DNA of 47,771 bases, taken from Candidatus Eisenbacteria bacterium (GTDB lineage Bacteria > Eisenbacteria > RBG-16-71-46). The notes under the pieces are model-generated. The model did not search any database and was not told where the DNA came from. It saw only the letters and a program-made list of their open reading frames with translations. Location of the stretch: positions 1 through 47,771 of the forward strand of contig DASTBI010000065.1 of assembly GCA_035712145.1 (NCBI GenBank), written 5' to 3'. Below, piece by piece: positions 22,655 through 30,987 of the stretch (position 1 is its first letter; every line of letters starts with the position of its first letter). A program made the translations under genes and the position numbers.

Positions 22655-23722
22655 TCAGCGAGACGCGTCTTCGGTCGACGCGCTCTCGCCCGAGGCTTCC
22701 GCCGCAGGCAGCGGGGCTTCGGCCTCGGCTTCGGGGTCGAGGCTTTCGCCCACGCCATCTTCCTGTTTCCCGTTCTGGCGCGCGTGGTAGGCATCGAACG
22801 CGCGGATGATGTCGCGCACCAGGCGGTGACGGACGACGTCCTCGGGATGGAAGTAGATGAACCTGATGTCGGCGACCGAGCCGAGGATGGATTGGATCCT
22901 CACGAGTCCCGAGTGATCGGGATCCTTGAGATCGATCTGGGTGATGTCTCCGGTGATCACGGCGCGCGAGTTCACGCCCAGGCGCGTGAGAAACATCTTC
23001 ATCTGACGCACCGTCGTGTTCTGGGCTTCGTCCATGATCACGAACGAGCTGTGCAACGTACGCCCGCGCATGAAGGCGAGTGGCGCGATCTCGATGACGC
23101 CCAGCTCGATGTAGCGCCGCATGCGGTCGTACGACATCATGTCCGCCAGCGCGTCGTACATCGGACGCAGATAAGGATCGACCTTCTCCTGCATGTCGCC
23201 CGGCAGGAAGCCCAGGCTCTCGCCGGCCTCGACCGCGGGACGCACCAGGATGATGCGGTCCACCTTCTTGTGGCGGAGTGCGTGGGCCGCTGCGGCCACC
23301 GCCAGGTAAGTCTTTCCGGTGCCCGCCGGACCGATCGAGAACACGATCTCGTGCTCTTCCATCGCCTTGAGGTATTCCGCCTGCCTCGGCGTGCGAGCCC
23401 GCACGGTCTTGCGGTCGAAGGTGAATCCCGGCGCCCCTTCATAGGCGTCGGCCAGCCGGGACGCCTGTCCATTGCGGCGACCCAGAGCGGTCGCGACGTC
23501 CGCCTCTTCCACGACCTTGCCGCGCTCGGCCAGCTCCACCAGCTCCTTCAGAGCGCGGGCCGCGGTGCCGACCGCGTCCTCTTCGCCGGAGACGGTGATG
23601 GTTCCGTCCCGGAGCGTGATGCGTACCGGCACCTCCCGCTCGATCTGGCGGAGATTGGCGTCGTTACGGCCCAGCAGCGCGACCGGATCGAGATGCTCGA
23701 TGGGAAGTTTCTTGATGTTCAC
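22655..23722 (-). CDS. phoH: PhoH family ATPase
   Basis: Cytoplasmic P-loop protein of the PhoH/PhoL type, linked in other bacteria to RNA and ribosome metabolism with YbeY. The start is the GTG at 23722 ([18 protein letters not shown], 355 residues): a GAGG lies eight bases upstream, while codons further upstream cover a strong leader hairpin. An N-terminal KH-like region (about 1-75) is followed by the PhoH domain with Walker [17 protein letters not shown] near residue 128, [17 protein letters not shown] and Walker [11 protein letters not shown]. The C-terminal 40 residues are acidic and Ala-rich ([15 protein letters not shown]). It forms an operon with the pgpH-like gene downstream. Confidence 0.93.
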   Translation of the reverse strand: MNIKKLPIEHLDPVALLGRNDANLRQIEREVPVRITLRDGTITVSGEEDAVGTAARALKELVELAERGKVVEEADVATALGRRNGQASRLADAYEGAPGFTFDRKTVRARTPRQAEYLKAMEEHEIVFSIGPAGTGKTYLAVAAAAHALRHKKVDRIILVRPAVEAGESLGFLPGDMQEKVDPYLRPMYDALADMMSYDRMRRYIELGVIEIAPLAFMRGRTLHSSFVIMDEAQNTTVRQMKMFLTRLGVNSRAVITGDITQIDLKDPDHSGLVRIQSILGSVADIRFIYFHPEDVVRHRLVRDIIRAFDAYHARQNGKQEDGVGESLDPEAEAEAPLPAAEASGESASTEDASR

Positions 23723-23753
23723 CGATAGAACCTCGGGTCCTGAAAAGCACGAA

Positions 23754-23795
23754 ACTCTTGACCGATCCGGCCCCGGAAGGGACCTGGTCAAGAGT
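23754..23795 (-). other. Long hairpin in the phoH leader
   Basis: On the minus strand ACTCTTGACC (23786-23795 reversed to its partner) pairs perfectly with GGTCAAGAGT at the other end. Inside, GGTCCC and GGGGCC form a second helix (one G-U pair) closed by a TTCC loop. The structure begins about 30 bases before the phoH GTG and leaves the GAGG ribosome binding site free. There is no T-run after it, so a terminator is unlikely. It may stabilise the transcript or bind a regulator. Confidence 0.6.
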
Positions 23796-23852
23796 CAGAG
23801 AGACCGACGATGTAGTTTCGGAGCCGTCTAACAATCCTTTGAGGTCCAGTCA

Positions 23853-23881
23853 CTTACAGCGTCCGGTTTGTCCCCCGGCAA
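23853..23881 (-). promoter_or_regulatory. Candidate phoH promoter
   Basis: TTGCCG (23876-23881) and TGTAAG (23853-23858) lie 17 bases apart on the minus strand, each with four of six consensus matches. Transcription would start near 23845 and place the hairpin at 23754-23795 within the leader. This is motif-based only. Confidence 0.33.
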
Positions 23882-23911
23882 GGTGCCGAGGGCCGCGTCG
23901 CCGAACCGCCT

Positions 23912-23929
23912 GGACGCTAGCATGCGTCC
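23912..23929. terminator. Weak hairpin after the AI-2E permease gene
   Basis: GGACGC and GCGTCC form a six-base-pair stem around a six-base loop, 60 bases beyond the permease stop. No T-run follows on the minus strand, so an intrinsic terminator call is weak. The remaining 23723-23989 gap holds the phoH leader and promoter candidates. Confidence 0.25.
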
Positions 23930-23989
23930 GGGGGCCGGTCAATCGCGGCTGCCCGGATTATCGGTTCCATCACAGAGTTTCTGGAGCCG

Positions 23990-25054
23990 CTAAGCCGCAC
24001 CCCGTCGGGACTCGCGAGGAGCGGCCGCGGTGAAGGTCTGGACCAGCGACTGAGCGATCGCCGCCAGCGGGAGCGCGAGCAGGACGCCGGGAGGTCCCAG
24101 CAGCTCCCCTCCCGCCAGCACGCTGACCGTCACCACGAAGGGATGCATCTTGAGGTGGCGTCCCATCACACGCGGCGTCACCAGCAGGGCAATCAGCCCG
24201 TTGCTCACCGCGTAGGCTCCGAGCGCAAGAGCGGCGCGGCCCGGTCCTTCGCCAAGGCCGACCAGACCGATCGCCACGGCGGCTATCCAGAATCCGACGA
24301 AGGGAAGGATCTCGGCGACCGCGACCAGGAACCCGAGCAGCAGCGCGTGCGAGATGCCGATCGCGGTGAGCGCCATCGTCATGACCGTCCCCGAGACGAG
24401 GCAGACGATCGCCTGACCGCGCACGTAGCTCGCGAGCGCACGGTCGATGGCGCGGCCTGCTTTCTCGAGCTGGACGTGAGCATCGACGGGCACGAAGCGC
24501 AGGAGGCTCGCGCGCACGGCGCCGCGCTCGGCGAGGAGATAGAAGGCCAGCAGCGGAATCACCAGCGCGCCGGCGAGCTGGACGACGTTGCTGAACATCC
24601 GCCCGAGCCAGCCGATGAGCCAGGTCTGGAGCTGCGGCAGCGCATCCTGCAGATGGTCCATCGTCGGCCCCACCGCACCACCGTAACCCGCGTCGGCGGC
24701 GATCTGCCCGAACTGGGCCATCAGCGTCTGCAGGCGCTCCGGAAGACCCGTGAAGAGCGACGCCGCCTCGCTCAGGAGCTGCGGCGTGATGACCACCGTG
24801 GCCCAGATGGTGACGGCGACCAGGGCCGCCATCACCAGCCCCGCGGCGGCGGGCTGCGGGATCCGCGCACCGCGCGGCAGAGGGATGCGCGTGACCCGGG
24901 CGACCAGAGGGTCGAGCGCATAGGCGAGCAGCGTGGCGAACACCACCATCATGACGATGCTGCGCAGCATCCACATCAGCGCGACCGCGACCATTCCCGC
25001 CACCACCAGCAAGGCCGTGCGTCCCGCGTCTTCCGAGGTGCCTTGGCGCGGCAT
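23990..25054 (-). CDS. AI-2E transporter family (YdiK/PerM-like) membrane permease
   Basis: A 354-residue polytopic membrane protein with about seven or eight hydrophobic helices. N-terminal pairs LLVVAGMVAVALMWMLRSI and VVFATLLAYALDPLVARV precede a soluble helical section (about 95-165). The C-terminal core has the family signatures PLLAFYLLAERG, AVAEILPFVGFWIA and PRVMGRHLKMHPFVVTVSVL, then GPPGVLLALPLAAI. Family members have been linked to export of autoinducer 2 or to sodium/proton antiport, so the substrate cannot be inferred. The ATG at 25054 follows the biotin carrier stop by eight bases; longer in-frame starts would overlap that gene. Co-transcription with the carboxylase genes is likely, but a metabolic link is not evident. 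Confidence 0.87.
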   Translation of the reverse strand: MPRQGTSEDAGRTALLVVAGMVAVALMWMLRSIVMMVVFATLLAYALDPLVARVTRIPLPRGARIPQPAAAGLVMAALVAVTIWATVVITPQLLSEAASLFTGLPERLQTLMAQFGQIAADAGYGGAVGPTMDHLQDALPQLQTWLIGWLGRMFSNVVQLAGALVIPLLAFYLLAERGAVRASLLRFVPVDAHVQLEKAGRAIDRALASYVRGQAIVCLVSGTVMTMALTAIGISHALLLGFLVAVAEILPFVGFWIAAVAIGLVGLGEGPGRAALALGAYAVSNGLIALLVTPRVMGRHLKMHPFVVTVSVLAGGELLGPPGVLLALPLAAIAQSLVQTFTAAAPRESRRGAA

Positions 25055-25062
25055 CGGCGCGC

Positions 25063-25557
25063 TCAGCTTTCCACCGCCGCGAGCTCGACGAGAGGAACGC
25101 CGCCGTTCACCATCTCGCCCGCCCGAGCGCGGACCTGGGATACCCGGCCGTCGCGCGGGGCCCGGATCAAGTGCTCCATCTTCATGGCCTCGACCGCCAG
25201 CAGGGCCTGGCCCTTTCGGACGTCCTCGCCCTCGGCGACCAGCACTTTGGTCACCACCCCGGGCATCGGCGACTCGAGGCGGTCTTCGTTCGCCCGCGAG
25301 CGCGAGGCGCGCGCGACGTCCGCGCGCTCGAGCACGAAATCGGAGCGGCCCACTCGGACGAAGCGGCGCCGATCGCCGCGCGTCACCTCGATGACCCATG
25401 CGCCCTGCTCGTTCGTCAGTCGGAGCCGTCCCTCCTCGAGGACCTCGACGCCGACGTCGAAGGTGCTCTGATCCACGGTCACGCGGTACCGTCCGTCGCC
25501 GAGCGGAACGAGCTCCACCTGGCGCACGCGCGGTCCGTCGAGCCAGGCGGATTTCAT
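25063..25557 (-). CDS. Biotin carboxyl carrier subunit of an acyl-CoA carboxylase
   Basis: A 164-residue protein whose C-terminal 70 residues form the biotinyl domain. SPMPGVVTKVLVAEGEDVRKG is typical of the fold and VEAMKMEHLI contains the biotinylated Lys. The N-terminal 80 residues (VELVPLGDGRYRVTVDQS) resemble the BT linker domain of the alpha chains of 3-methylcrotonyl- and propionyl-CoA carboxylases. The ATG at 25557 comes one base after the stop of the biotin carboxylase gene (TGA-C-ATG). The two ORFs sum to 663 residues, the length of a typical single alpha chain, so this is a split alpha subunit, either natural or by frameshift. Confidence 0.9.
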   Translation of the reverse strand: MKSAWLDGPRVRQVELVPLGDGRYRVTVDQSTFDVGVEVLEEGRLRLTNEQGAWVIEVTRGDRRRFVRVGRSDFVLERADVARASRSRANEDRLESPMPGVVTKVLVAEGEDVRKGQALLAVEAMKMEHLIRAPRDGRVSQVRARAGEMVNGGVPLVELAAVES

Positions 25558-25558
25558 G

Positions 25559-27058
25559 TCAATCGAGGCCCGGAAGTCGCCATGGCCCCACGGCGCGAAA
25601 CGGCGCTTCGCCGGCGGTCTCGTGGCCGGCGGGAGCATGGCGCCGGTGAGCGCCATCTCCGTCGGTGAGCGCGGCCGCGACGAGCGCGAGCTCGGGCGCC
25701 GGCGCGCCGGCCATCGCCGAGAAGACCGCCATGAACTCGCGCTCGATCCACTCGGTGTCGGCGCGCGCCTGCTCCACCTCGGGAGCGCGCACCAGGGCGC
25801 GAAGGAACGGCAGGTTGGTGGTGACGCCGTGCACGAGCGCATCGTCGAGCGCGCGCGCGAGCCGCGCGAGGGCCAGCGAGCGATCGGGCGCGACCGCGAT
25901 CACTTTGGCGAGGATCGGGTCGTAGTGAACCGGCACGGCATCGCCCGACTCGATCCCCGCGTCGACTCGAATGAACGGACCGCGTGGCCAGCGCACCCGA
26001 GTGGCGACGCCCGCCTGGGGCAGGAAGCCCGCGGCCGCATCCTCGGCGTAGACGCGCGCCTCGATCGCGTGCCCGTGGCGGACGATCTCCGAACCGCCGA
26101 ACGGAAGCTCGTTCTGCGCCGCGATCTCGAGCTGGAGCCTCACCAGGTCGATCCCGGTGGTCAGCTCGGTCACGGGGTGCTCGACCTGGAGCCGGGTGTT
26201 CATCTCGAGAAACCAGAATTCCTCTCCCGCGACCAGGAACTCGACGGTGCCCACGCCGCGGTAACGGACCTCGCGCGCCACGTCCATCGCCGCGTTCAGC
26301 ATCCGGGTGCGCAGCCGTTCGCCGAGCGCCGGCGACGGAGATTCCTCGACGACCTTCTGGTGGCGCCGCTGCAGCGAGCACTCTCTCTCGAACAGGTGGA
26401 TGACCGCGCCCGCGCCGTCGCCGGCGACCTGCACCTCGACATGGCGCGCGCGCTCGAGCCTCTTCTCGACGTAGACGGCGCCGTCCCCGAATCCGGACAG
26501 CGCGACGCGCCGGGTGCTCTCGAAGGCATCGCGCAGCTCGGCCTCGCTCGCCACCACCCGCATTCCCTTGCCCCCGCCGCCGAGGGCGGCCTTGAGCAGC
26601 AGCGGATAACCGATCTTCCTGCCCGCCGCGGCCAGCGCTCCCGGATCTTCCCCCTCGGCGCCCGGCACCACGGGGACTCCCAGGCGCCGCGCGATCGCCC
26701 GCGCCGCGCGCTTGTCGCCCATGGTCCGGATCTGCTCGGCCGTCGGACCAAGGAACACCATCCCGGCCGCTTCGACGGCGGCCGCGAAGTCCGCGTTCTC
26801 GGCCAGGAACCCGTAGCCGGGGTGGATCGCCTGCGCATCACTCGCTCTTGCGGCGGCGAGAATGGCTTCGGTGTTCAGGTAGGACGCGCGCGGCTCGGCG
26901 GGACCGAGGAGCTGGACCTCGTCCGCCGTACGGACGTGGAGGGCGTCCACGTCGGCCTCGGAGCACACGGCGACCGCACGGAGCCCCATCTCGCGCAGCG
27001 TGCCCGCGATGCGGCATGCGATCTCGCCGCGGTTCGCGATCAGGACCTTGCGGAACAT
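25559..27058 (-). CDS. Biotin carboxylase subunit of acyl-CoA (probably methylcrotonyl-CoA) carboxylase
   Basis: ATP-dependent carboxylation of biotin; 499 residues from an ATG at 27058. It begins FRKVLIANRGEIACRI, then has HPGYGFLAENADFA, the ATP-grasp Gly-rich loop KAALGGGGKGMRVV (about 158-171), HVEVQVAGD, ERECSLQRRHQKVVEE, and the active-site FLEMNTRLQVEHPVTE. The last 55 residues (after DTEWIEREF) exceed the usual AccC end and look like the start of an alpha-chain linker. The nearby MccB-like carboxyltransferase (35047-36660) and LiuC-like hydratase favour 3-methylcrotonyl-CoA over acetyl-CoA as substrate. Propionyl- or geranyl-CoA carboxylase remain possible. Confidence 0.9.
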   Translation of the reverse strand: MFRKVLIANRGEIACRIAGTLREMGLRAVAVCSEADVDALHVRTADEVQLLGPAEPRASYLNTEAILAAARASDAQAIHPGYGFLAENADFAAAVEAAGMVFLGPTAEQIRTMGDKRAARAIARRLGVPVVPGAEGEDPGALAAAGRKIGYPLLLKAALGGGGKGMRVVASEAELRDAFESTRRVALSGFGDGAVYVEKRLERARHVEVQVAGDGAGAVIHLFERECSLQRRHQKVVEESPSPALGERLRTRMLNAAMDVAREVRYRGVGTVEFLVAGEEFWFLEMNTRLQVEHPVTELTTGIDLVRLQLEIAAQNELPFGGSEIVRHGHAIEARVYAEDAAAGFLPQAGVATRVRWPRGPFIRVDAGIESGDAVPVHYDPILAKVIAVAPDRSLALARLARALDDALVHGVTTNLPFLRALVRAPEVEQARADTEWIEREFMAVFSAMAGAPAPELALVAAALTDGDGAHRRHAPAGHETAGEAPFRAVGPWRLPGLD

Positions 27059-27115
27059 GAAACCGATCCTACAGGAGCGCTCGACGAGGGCGCGAACCCG
27101 GCCCCGCGGAGCGGC

Positions 27116-27898
27116 CTAGACCTGCCAGCGAGGCTTGCGCTTCTCGAAGAACGCGGCCAGGCCGTCCTTCGCCTCGTCGCCCGAGCGGACCTCCGCCAGC
27201 GTCCGCGGCAGCGCCGCCCGGTACTCCTCCCACGGTGAGTCGGCCCACAGCTCGAGCAGGGTCTTCACGCGCCGCTGCGCCATGGGGGCTCCGGAGAGCA
27301 GCTGATGGACGCGCTCCTCGACCTTGGCGTCGAGCCCCGCGTCCGGGACGACGTGACTGACGAGCCCGATACGCTCGGCCGTCGCCGCGTCGAAGCGCTC
27401 GCCGGTGAGCATGTATTCACGAGCGTGGCGATCGCCGAGCCGCCGGATCACGTAGGGGCTGATGACCGCGGGCAGGATGCCGAGACGCACTTCGGTGATC
27501 CCGAATCGCGCGTCATCGGCCGCCACGGCGATGTCGCAGGCGCAGACCAGCCCGACGCCGCCGCCGTAGACGTTGCCCTGGATGCGTCCGACCACCGGCT
27601 TGGGAAAGTCGCCGAGCGCGGCGAACATGCGCGCGAGCTTCTCGGCTTCCGCCATGTTCTCTTCGAAGGTCAGGTGGGCGGATGCCTTCATCGCCCCGAT
27701 GTCGGCGCCGGCGCAAAAGGAAGGGCCCCGCCCGCCCAGCACCACCACGCGCACCGAATCGTCGTGCGCCAGCTCGTGCATGACGCCGGCCAGCTCGGCC
27801 CCGAGCTCGGGAGAAAGGGCGTTGTGCTGATCCGGGCGGTTGAGCCAGACGCGGGCCACACCGCCGTCGCGAATCGACTCGATGAGCGGCACGATCAT
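27116..27898 (-). CDS. liuC: Enoyl-CoA hydratase family, LiuC-like methylglutaconyl-CoA hydratase
   Basis: A 260-residue crotonase-fold enzyme. SFCAGADIGAMKAS forms the first oxyanion-hole loop (about residue 60) and IQGNVYGGGVGLVCACDIAVA the second (about 105). FGITEVRLGILPAVISPYVI and YMLTGERFDAATAERIGLV match LiuC of leucine degradation more closely than general fatty-acid hydratases, with a Glu at the second catalytic position. The C-terminal motif GDEAKDGLAAFFEKRKPRW is typical of crotonases. It would hydrate 3-methylglutaconyl-CoA made by the carboxylase encoded next door. The ATG at 27898 has GAGG very close; a GTG two codons later is better spaced. It follows the glycosyltransferase gene by nine bases. 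Confidence 0.82.
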   Translation of the reverse strand: MIVPLIESIRDGGVARVWLNRPDQHNALSPELGAELAGVMHELAHDDSVRVVVLGGRGPSFCAGADIGAMKASAHLTFEENMAEAEKLARMFAALGDFPKPVVGRIQGNVYGGGVGLVCACDIAVAADDARFGITEVRLGILPAVISPYVIRRLGDRHAREYMLTGERFDAATAERIGLVSHVVPDAGLDAKVEERVHQLLSGAPMAQRRVKTLLELWADSPWEEYRAALPRTLAEVRSGDEAKDGLAAFFEKRKPRWQV

Positions 27899-27907
27899 TC
27901 CCTCAAG

Positions 27908-30124
27908 TCATCGTTCGGAATCGAGCGCCTGCAGCATCGCGCGGGCGCGGCGCTGGGTGTCGCCGACGGTGAGTGGTGCTCCGAGCACGCGATTCAACTG
28001 CCGACGCGCCTCGTCGCGGTCGCCAGTCTGCGCCAGAAGTCGCGCGTACTCAAGACGGATGTCCGGCAGCGAGCGTCGCTCCGGATCGCGCAGCTCGAGC
28101 AGCCGCGCCACCGCATCGCGCGCCGCGATCCAGTCGCCTCGCGCTTCGGCGCAGGTGGCGACCAGCCCGGTCGCCTGCACGTGCGCGGGATCCATCTTCA
28201 GGATCGACCTCGCCAGCGCCTCGGCCGGATCGCAACGGGAGAGCTCGTGGAGCTCCAGAGCCAGCGCGTAGGCGAAAGGCTGGATCTGTTGCTCGTAGAT
28301 CACGCCGAGCGCCAGCACCCACGAAGGCGGTGGATCGAGCTCGGCGCGCGGCACGCCCATCGGGCTCATCGCGGAGGCGAGCTCGGCGCGCGCCCCCGGC
28401 GGGATGTCCCTCGTCCACCACAGAGGATCCAGAGGCGTCGTGACGGTGGAACGGAACCGCGCGCCGAGCCGGTAGATGCGGATCTCCGGTCCGGTCACGG
28501 TGCCTCCCGAGCGCAACACGATCACGCTGTCGGCGGCGCTCTCGAGCAATCGATAGAAGCGGTGCTGAACCGCATAGCGCGTGGAATCCGATTCGTACCG
28601 CCCGCGCACCGCGTCGCTGGTGAGCACCCAGTCCACGCCGATGAAGAGCGCGGGCTCATAGAAAACGCGGTTCAGGTCCGCGCTGCTCGGGAAGAGCTCG
28701 ATCTCACGGCGCCCCCGCTGCGAATCCGGAGCGACCACGACCGCGCGGCCCGCCACGAGCAGAGGCAGCCGCACCGAGCGAGCCACCGGCAGCCCTTCGA
28801 AGCGTCGCCGCCATGAGGAATCGCTGGCCGCATAGGCCGGCGTCGCCACGATGCGAAGGAGCTCCCTGCGTTCGCGCACCGCGGCGCCGTGAGCCTCCTG
28901 CACCAGCAGCTGATCGGCGCCGACCATGCGTTCCACGAACCGCCGTGCCTGTCCCTGGGTGGTGTCGCCTCCAACCGAAGCGGCGGTGAAGGCCGACGCG
29001 CATGCCGGCGCGGCCACCGCGAGCATCAGCAGCAGGCGCACGATTCCGCGAGCGCGGGCGTCGAGCCGCGGGAGAAGGTCGGGAAGCTCGAGGACGGTCG
29101 CCGCGAGGAGCAGCGCGATCGCCGGCACGACGGGCGCGAGATAGCGCTCGAACTCGACACGACCGAGCAGGATCGGCAGGAGGAATGCGACCAGATAGAG
29201 CCAGACGATCGAGATCCCGCGCGTCCCCTGGGTTCGGCGCCGGAGCCACAGCAGCGAGGCCGCCAGCGCGAGCGGCGCGATCCAGCCGAAGTCCCGCGCG
29301 AGCAGACGCACGTAATAGAGGGCACCGGGCTTGCCGAAGCTGCCGAGCTGGCCCTCGCCGACCAGGTTCGCGATCCGCAGCCAGTCGAAGCGCGCCTGGG
29401 CGAAGTTCGAGATCAGAAAAGGCGAAGTGGCCGCGAAGACCAACCCCGCGAGGACGACCGCGTAGAGCGTCCGGATCCCGCGCCGCGGCTCGGCGCGGGC
29501 GAAGATCGTCCACAGGAGCGGCAGCGCGAGGAGCGCGGCCGGATACTTGGTGCCCGCCGCCAGCCCGGTGAGCATGGCCGCCAGAACCCACGCGCTCCAC
29601 CGCCCGCTCGAGCGATAGACGACCATGCGCTCGAGCGCCCACGCCGCGAAGGCCGTCATCAGGCCGTCGGTGACGATGGCGTGCGACTGTCGGATCAGGA
29701 TCGCCGACAAGGCGACGAGCAGCGCGGCGAGCAGGCCCGCGCCCCGCCTCAACCGCTCTCCGATGCGGGCCACGGCCACCACGGTCGCCAGATCCGCCGC
29801 CACGCCGAGCGCACGTCCGGCCAGCGCCATCGGCGTGGGATCGATCTGATACGCGACGAAGAAGTCCGCGGACTTCCGATACTCCCCGGCGATCTGACCC
29901 GCGAGAAAGAGCGCTTGTTGCACCACGAGGTGGAGATAGAAGGAGAGCGACGGGTAATGGAATGCGCGTGGATTCCAGTCCGGACGCGCGCTTCCAAAGC
30001 CCGCCATCTCGAAGGCGCGCCGAAATGGGAAGGCTTCCTCGAAGAAGTCGGGCAGCCCTTCCGCCACGTGCCAGAGCCGCAGCCCCAGAGCGAGCAGCAG
30101 GATGCCCCAGAGCGCCGCGGACAT
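27908..30124 (-). CDS. GT39-like polyprenyl-phosphate glycosyltransferase with C-terminal TPR-like region
   Basis: A 738-residue membrane protein. From the ATG at 30124 the first helix is ALWGILLLALGLRLWHV; then comes an acidic loop FFEEAFPFRRAFEMAG and about ten further helices up to roughly residue 400. This matches the dolichyl-phosphate-mannose transferase (PMT/GT39) fold, which uses lipid-linked sugars outside the membrane. A large soluble domain follows, and the last 110 residues are TPR-like helices (DRDEARRQLNRVLGAP). A GTG at 30214, two bases after the formyltransferase stop, would add 30 basic residues; the choice is uncertain because neither start has a ribosome binding site. Substrate is unknown; the adjacent deacetylase and formyltransferase suggest a surface polysaccharide or glycoprotein. 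Confidence 0.8.
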   Translation of the reverse strand: MSAALWGILLLALGLRLWHVAEGLPDFFEEAFPFRRAFEMAGFGSARPDWNPRAFHYPSLSFYLHLVVQQALFLAGQIAGEYRKSADFFVAYQIDPTPMALAGRALGVAADLATVVAVARIGERLRRGAGLLAALLVALSAILIRQSHAIVTDGLMTAFAAWALERMVVYRSSGRWSAWVLAAMLTGLAAGTKYPAALLALPLLWTIFARAEPRRGIRTLYAVVLAGLVFAATSPFLISNFAQARFDWLRIANLVGEGQLGSFGKPGALYYVRLLARDFGWIAPLALAASLLWLRRRTQGTRGISIVWLYLVAFLLPILLGRVEFERYLAPVVPAIALLLAATVLELPDLLPRLDARARGIVRLLLMLAVAAPACASAFTAASVGGDTTQGQARRFVERMVGADQLLVQEAHGAAVRERRELLRIVATPAYAASDSSWRRRFEGLPVARSVRLPLLVAGRAVVVAPDSQRGRREIELFPSSADLNRVFYEPALFIGVDWVLTSDAVRGRYESDSTRYAVQHRFYRLLESAADSVIVLRSGGTVTGPEIRIYRLGARFRSTVTTPLDPLWWTRDIPPGARAELASAMSPMGVPRAELDPPPSWVLALGVIYEQQIQPFAYALALELHELSRCDPAEALARSILKMDPAHVQATGLVATCAEARGDWIAARDAVARLLELRDPERRSLPDIRLEYARLLAQTGDRDEARRQLNRVLGAPLTVGDTQRRARAMLQALDSER

Positions 30125-30216
30125 CGATGGAGCGGGCGCGCGCGCGGTCGAGGATGGATCGGGTCGCGGACGCTCCGCGTGCTGGGCCCGGCCGCGGCGA
30201 CCGCCCCGTGACACGG

Positions 30217-30987
30217 CTAGATGAAACGCCGGCCGCGAGCGCGGAACTCGGCGATCGCCGCCGGATCGGGATACGAAAAGTAGCTGGCCTTGGAAAGATC
30301 CATCGGCTGCCGGGGCGCCACGCCGCGCTCGATGAGATCGATGGCTCGCAGCAGCAAGTGTCTCCCCAGCTCCACCTTCGATCGCAGCACCAGGGAATGC
30401 ACCGTGTCGGCCGGCTCGATCGCGAGATGCTCCTGCAGGAGCACATCTCCGTGATCCAGCTTCTCGTCCATCCAGTGCACGGTCACGCCAGTCTGTTGCT
30501 CGCCTTTCGCCAGCACCCAGAACGACGGCAGCATGCCCTGATAGCGGGGCAGCAGAGCGCCGTGCAGATTGATGCATCCACGCGAGGGCAGCGCGAGCAG
30601 CCGGGCGCCAATCTTCTGCGGGCAGGCGATCGACACGATGAGATCCACCCCCAGCGACTCGAGCCGCTGGGAGAACTCGGGATCGTTGACCTTGGGGACC
30701 ACTTCCGAAGGCACTCCCGCTCGTCGCGCCGCCCCGGTCACGGAATAGCTTCGCGCGCCGGTCGTGAAGCGCCCCCACAAGTCCATGAACCGATGGAACG
30801 CGAGATTGCCGAGCTGAAGCGCGAAGTCCCGCGGGCCCATCATGCTCAGATACTTGAGCGCATGTCCGCGCCGCAGCTCGCCGGGAACGATCCCGACCCC
30901 GACGATGTCGCGGCGTCGCTCGAACATCAGGTCGAGGATGCGCGGAATGTAGAAGGCGTCTTCCTGGGTGAGGACGAAGATTTTCAC
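30217..30987 (-). CDS. Formyltransferase family protein (sugar N-formyltransferase-like)
   Basis: A 256-residue protein of the formyl_trans_N fold (methionyl-tRNA formyltransferase and GART relatives). The catalytic Asn-x-His is in CINLHGALLPRYQG (about residue 135) and the catalytic Asp in HWMDEKLDHGDVLL (about 173). It lacks the OB-fold tRNA-binding domain of Fmt, being about 60 residues short, so it probably formylates a small molecule or sugar amine with 10-formyltetrahydrofolate. The GTG start at 30987 overlaps the polysaccharide deacetylase stop by four bases (GTGA). Its position between a deacetylase, which exposes amines, and a glycosyltransferase fits N-formylation of an amino sugar, an inference. 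Confidence 0.82.
   Translation of the reverse strand: MKIFVLTQEDAFYIPRILDLMFERRRDIVGVGIVPGELRRGHALKYLSMMGPRDFALQLGNLAFHRFMDLWGRFTTGARSYSVTGAARRAGVPSEVVPKVNDPEFSQRLESLGVDLIVSIACPQKIGARLLALPSRGCINLHGALLPRYQGMLPSFWVLAKGEQQTGVTVHWMDEKLDHGDVLLQEHLAIEPADTVHSLVLRSKVELGRHLLLRAIDLIERGVAPRQPMDLSKASYFSYPDPAAIAEFRARGRRFI

Noticed and set aside
24143-25471. 442-codon plus-strand frame opposite the permease and biotin carrier
   Set aside because: His/Arg/Asp-rich antisense shadow with no recognisable domain.
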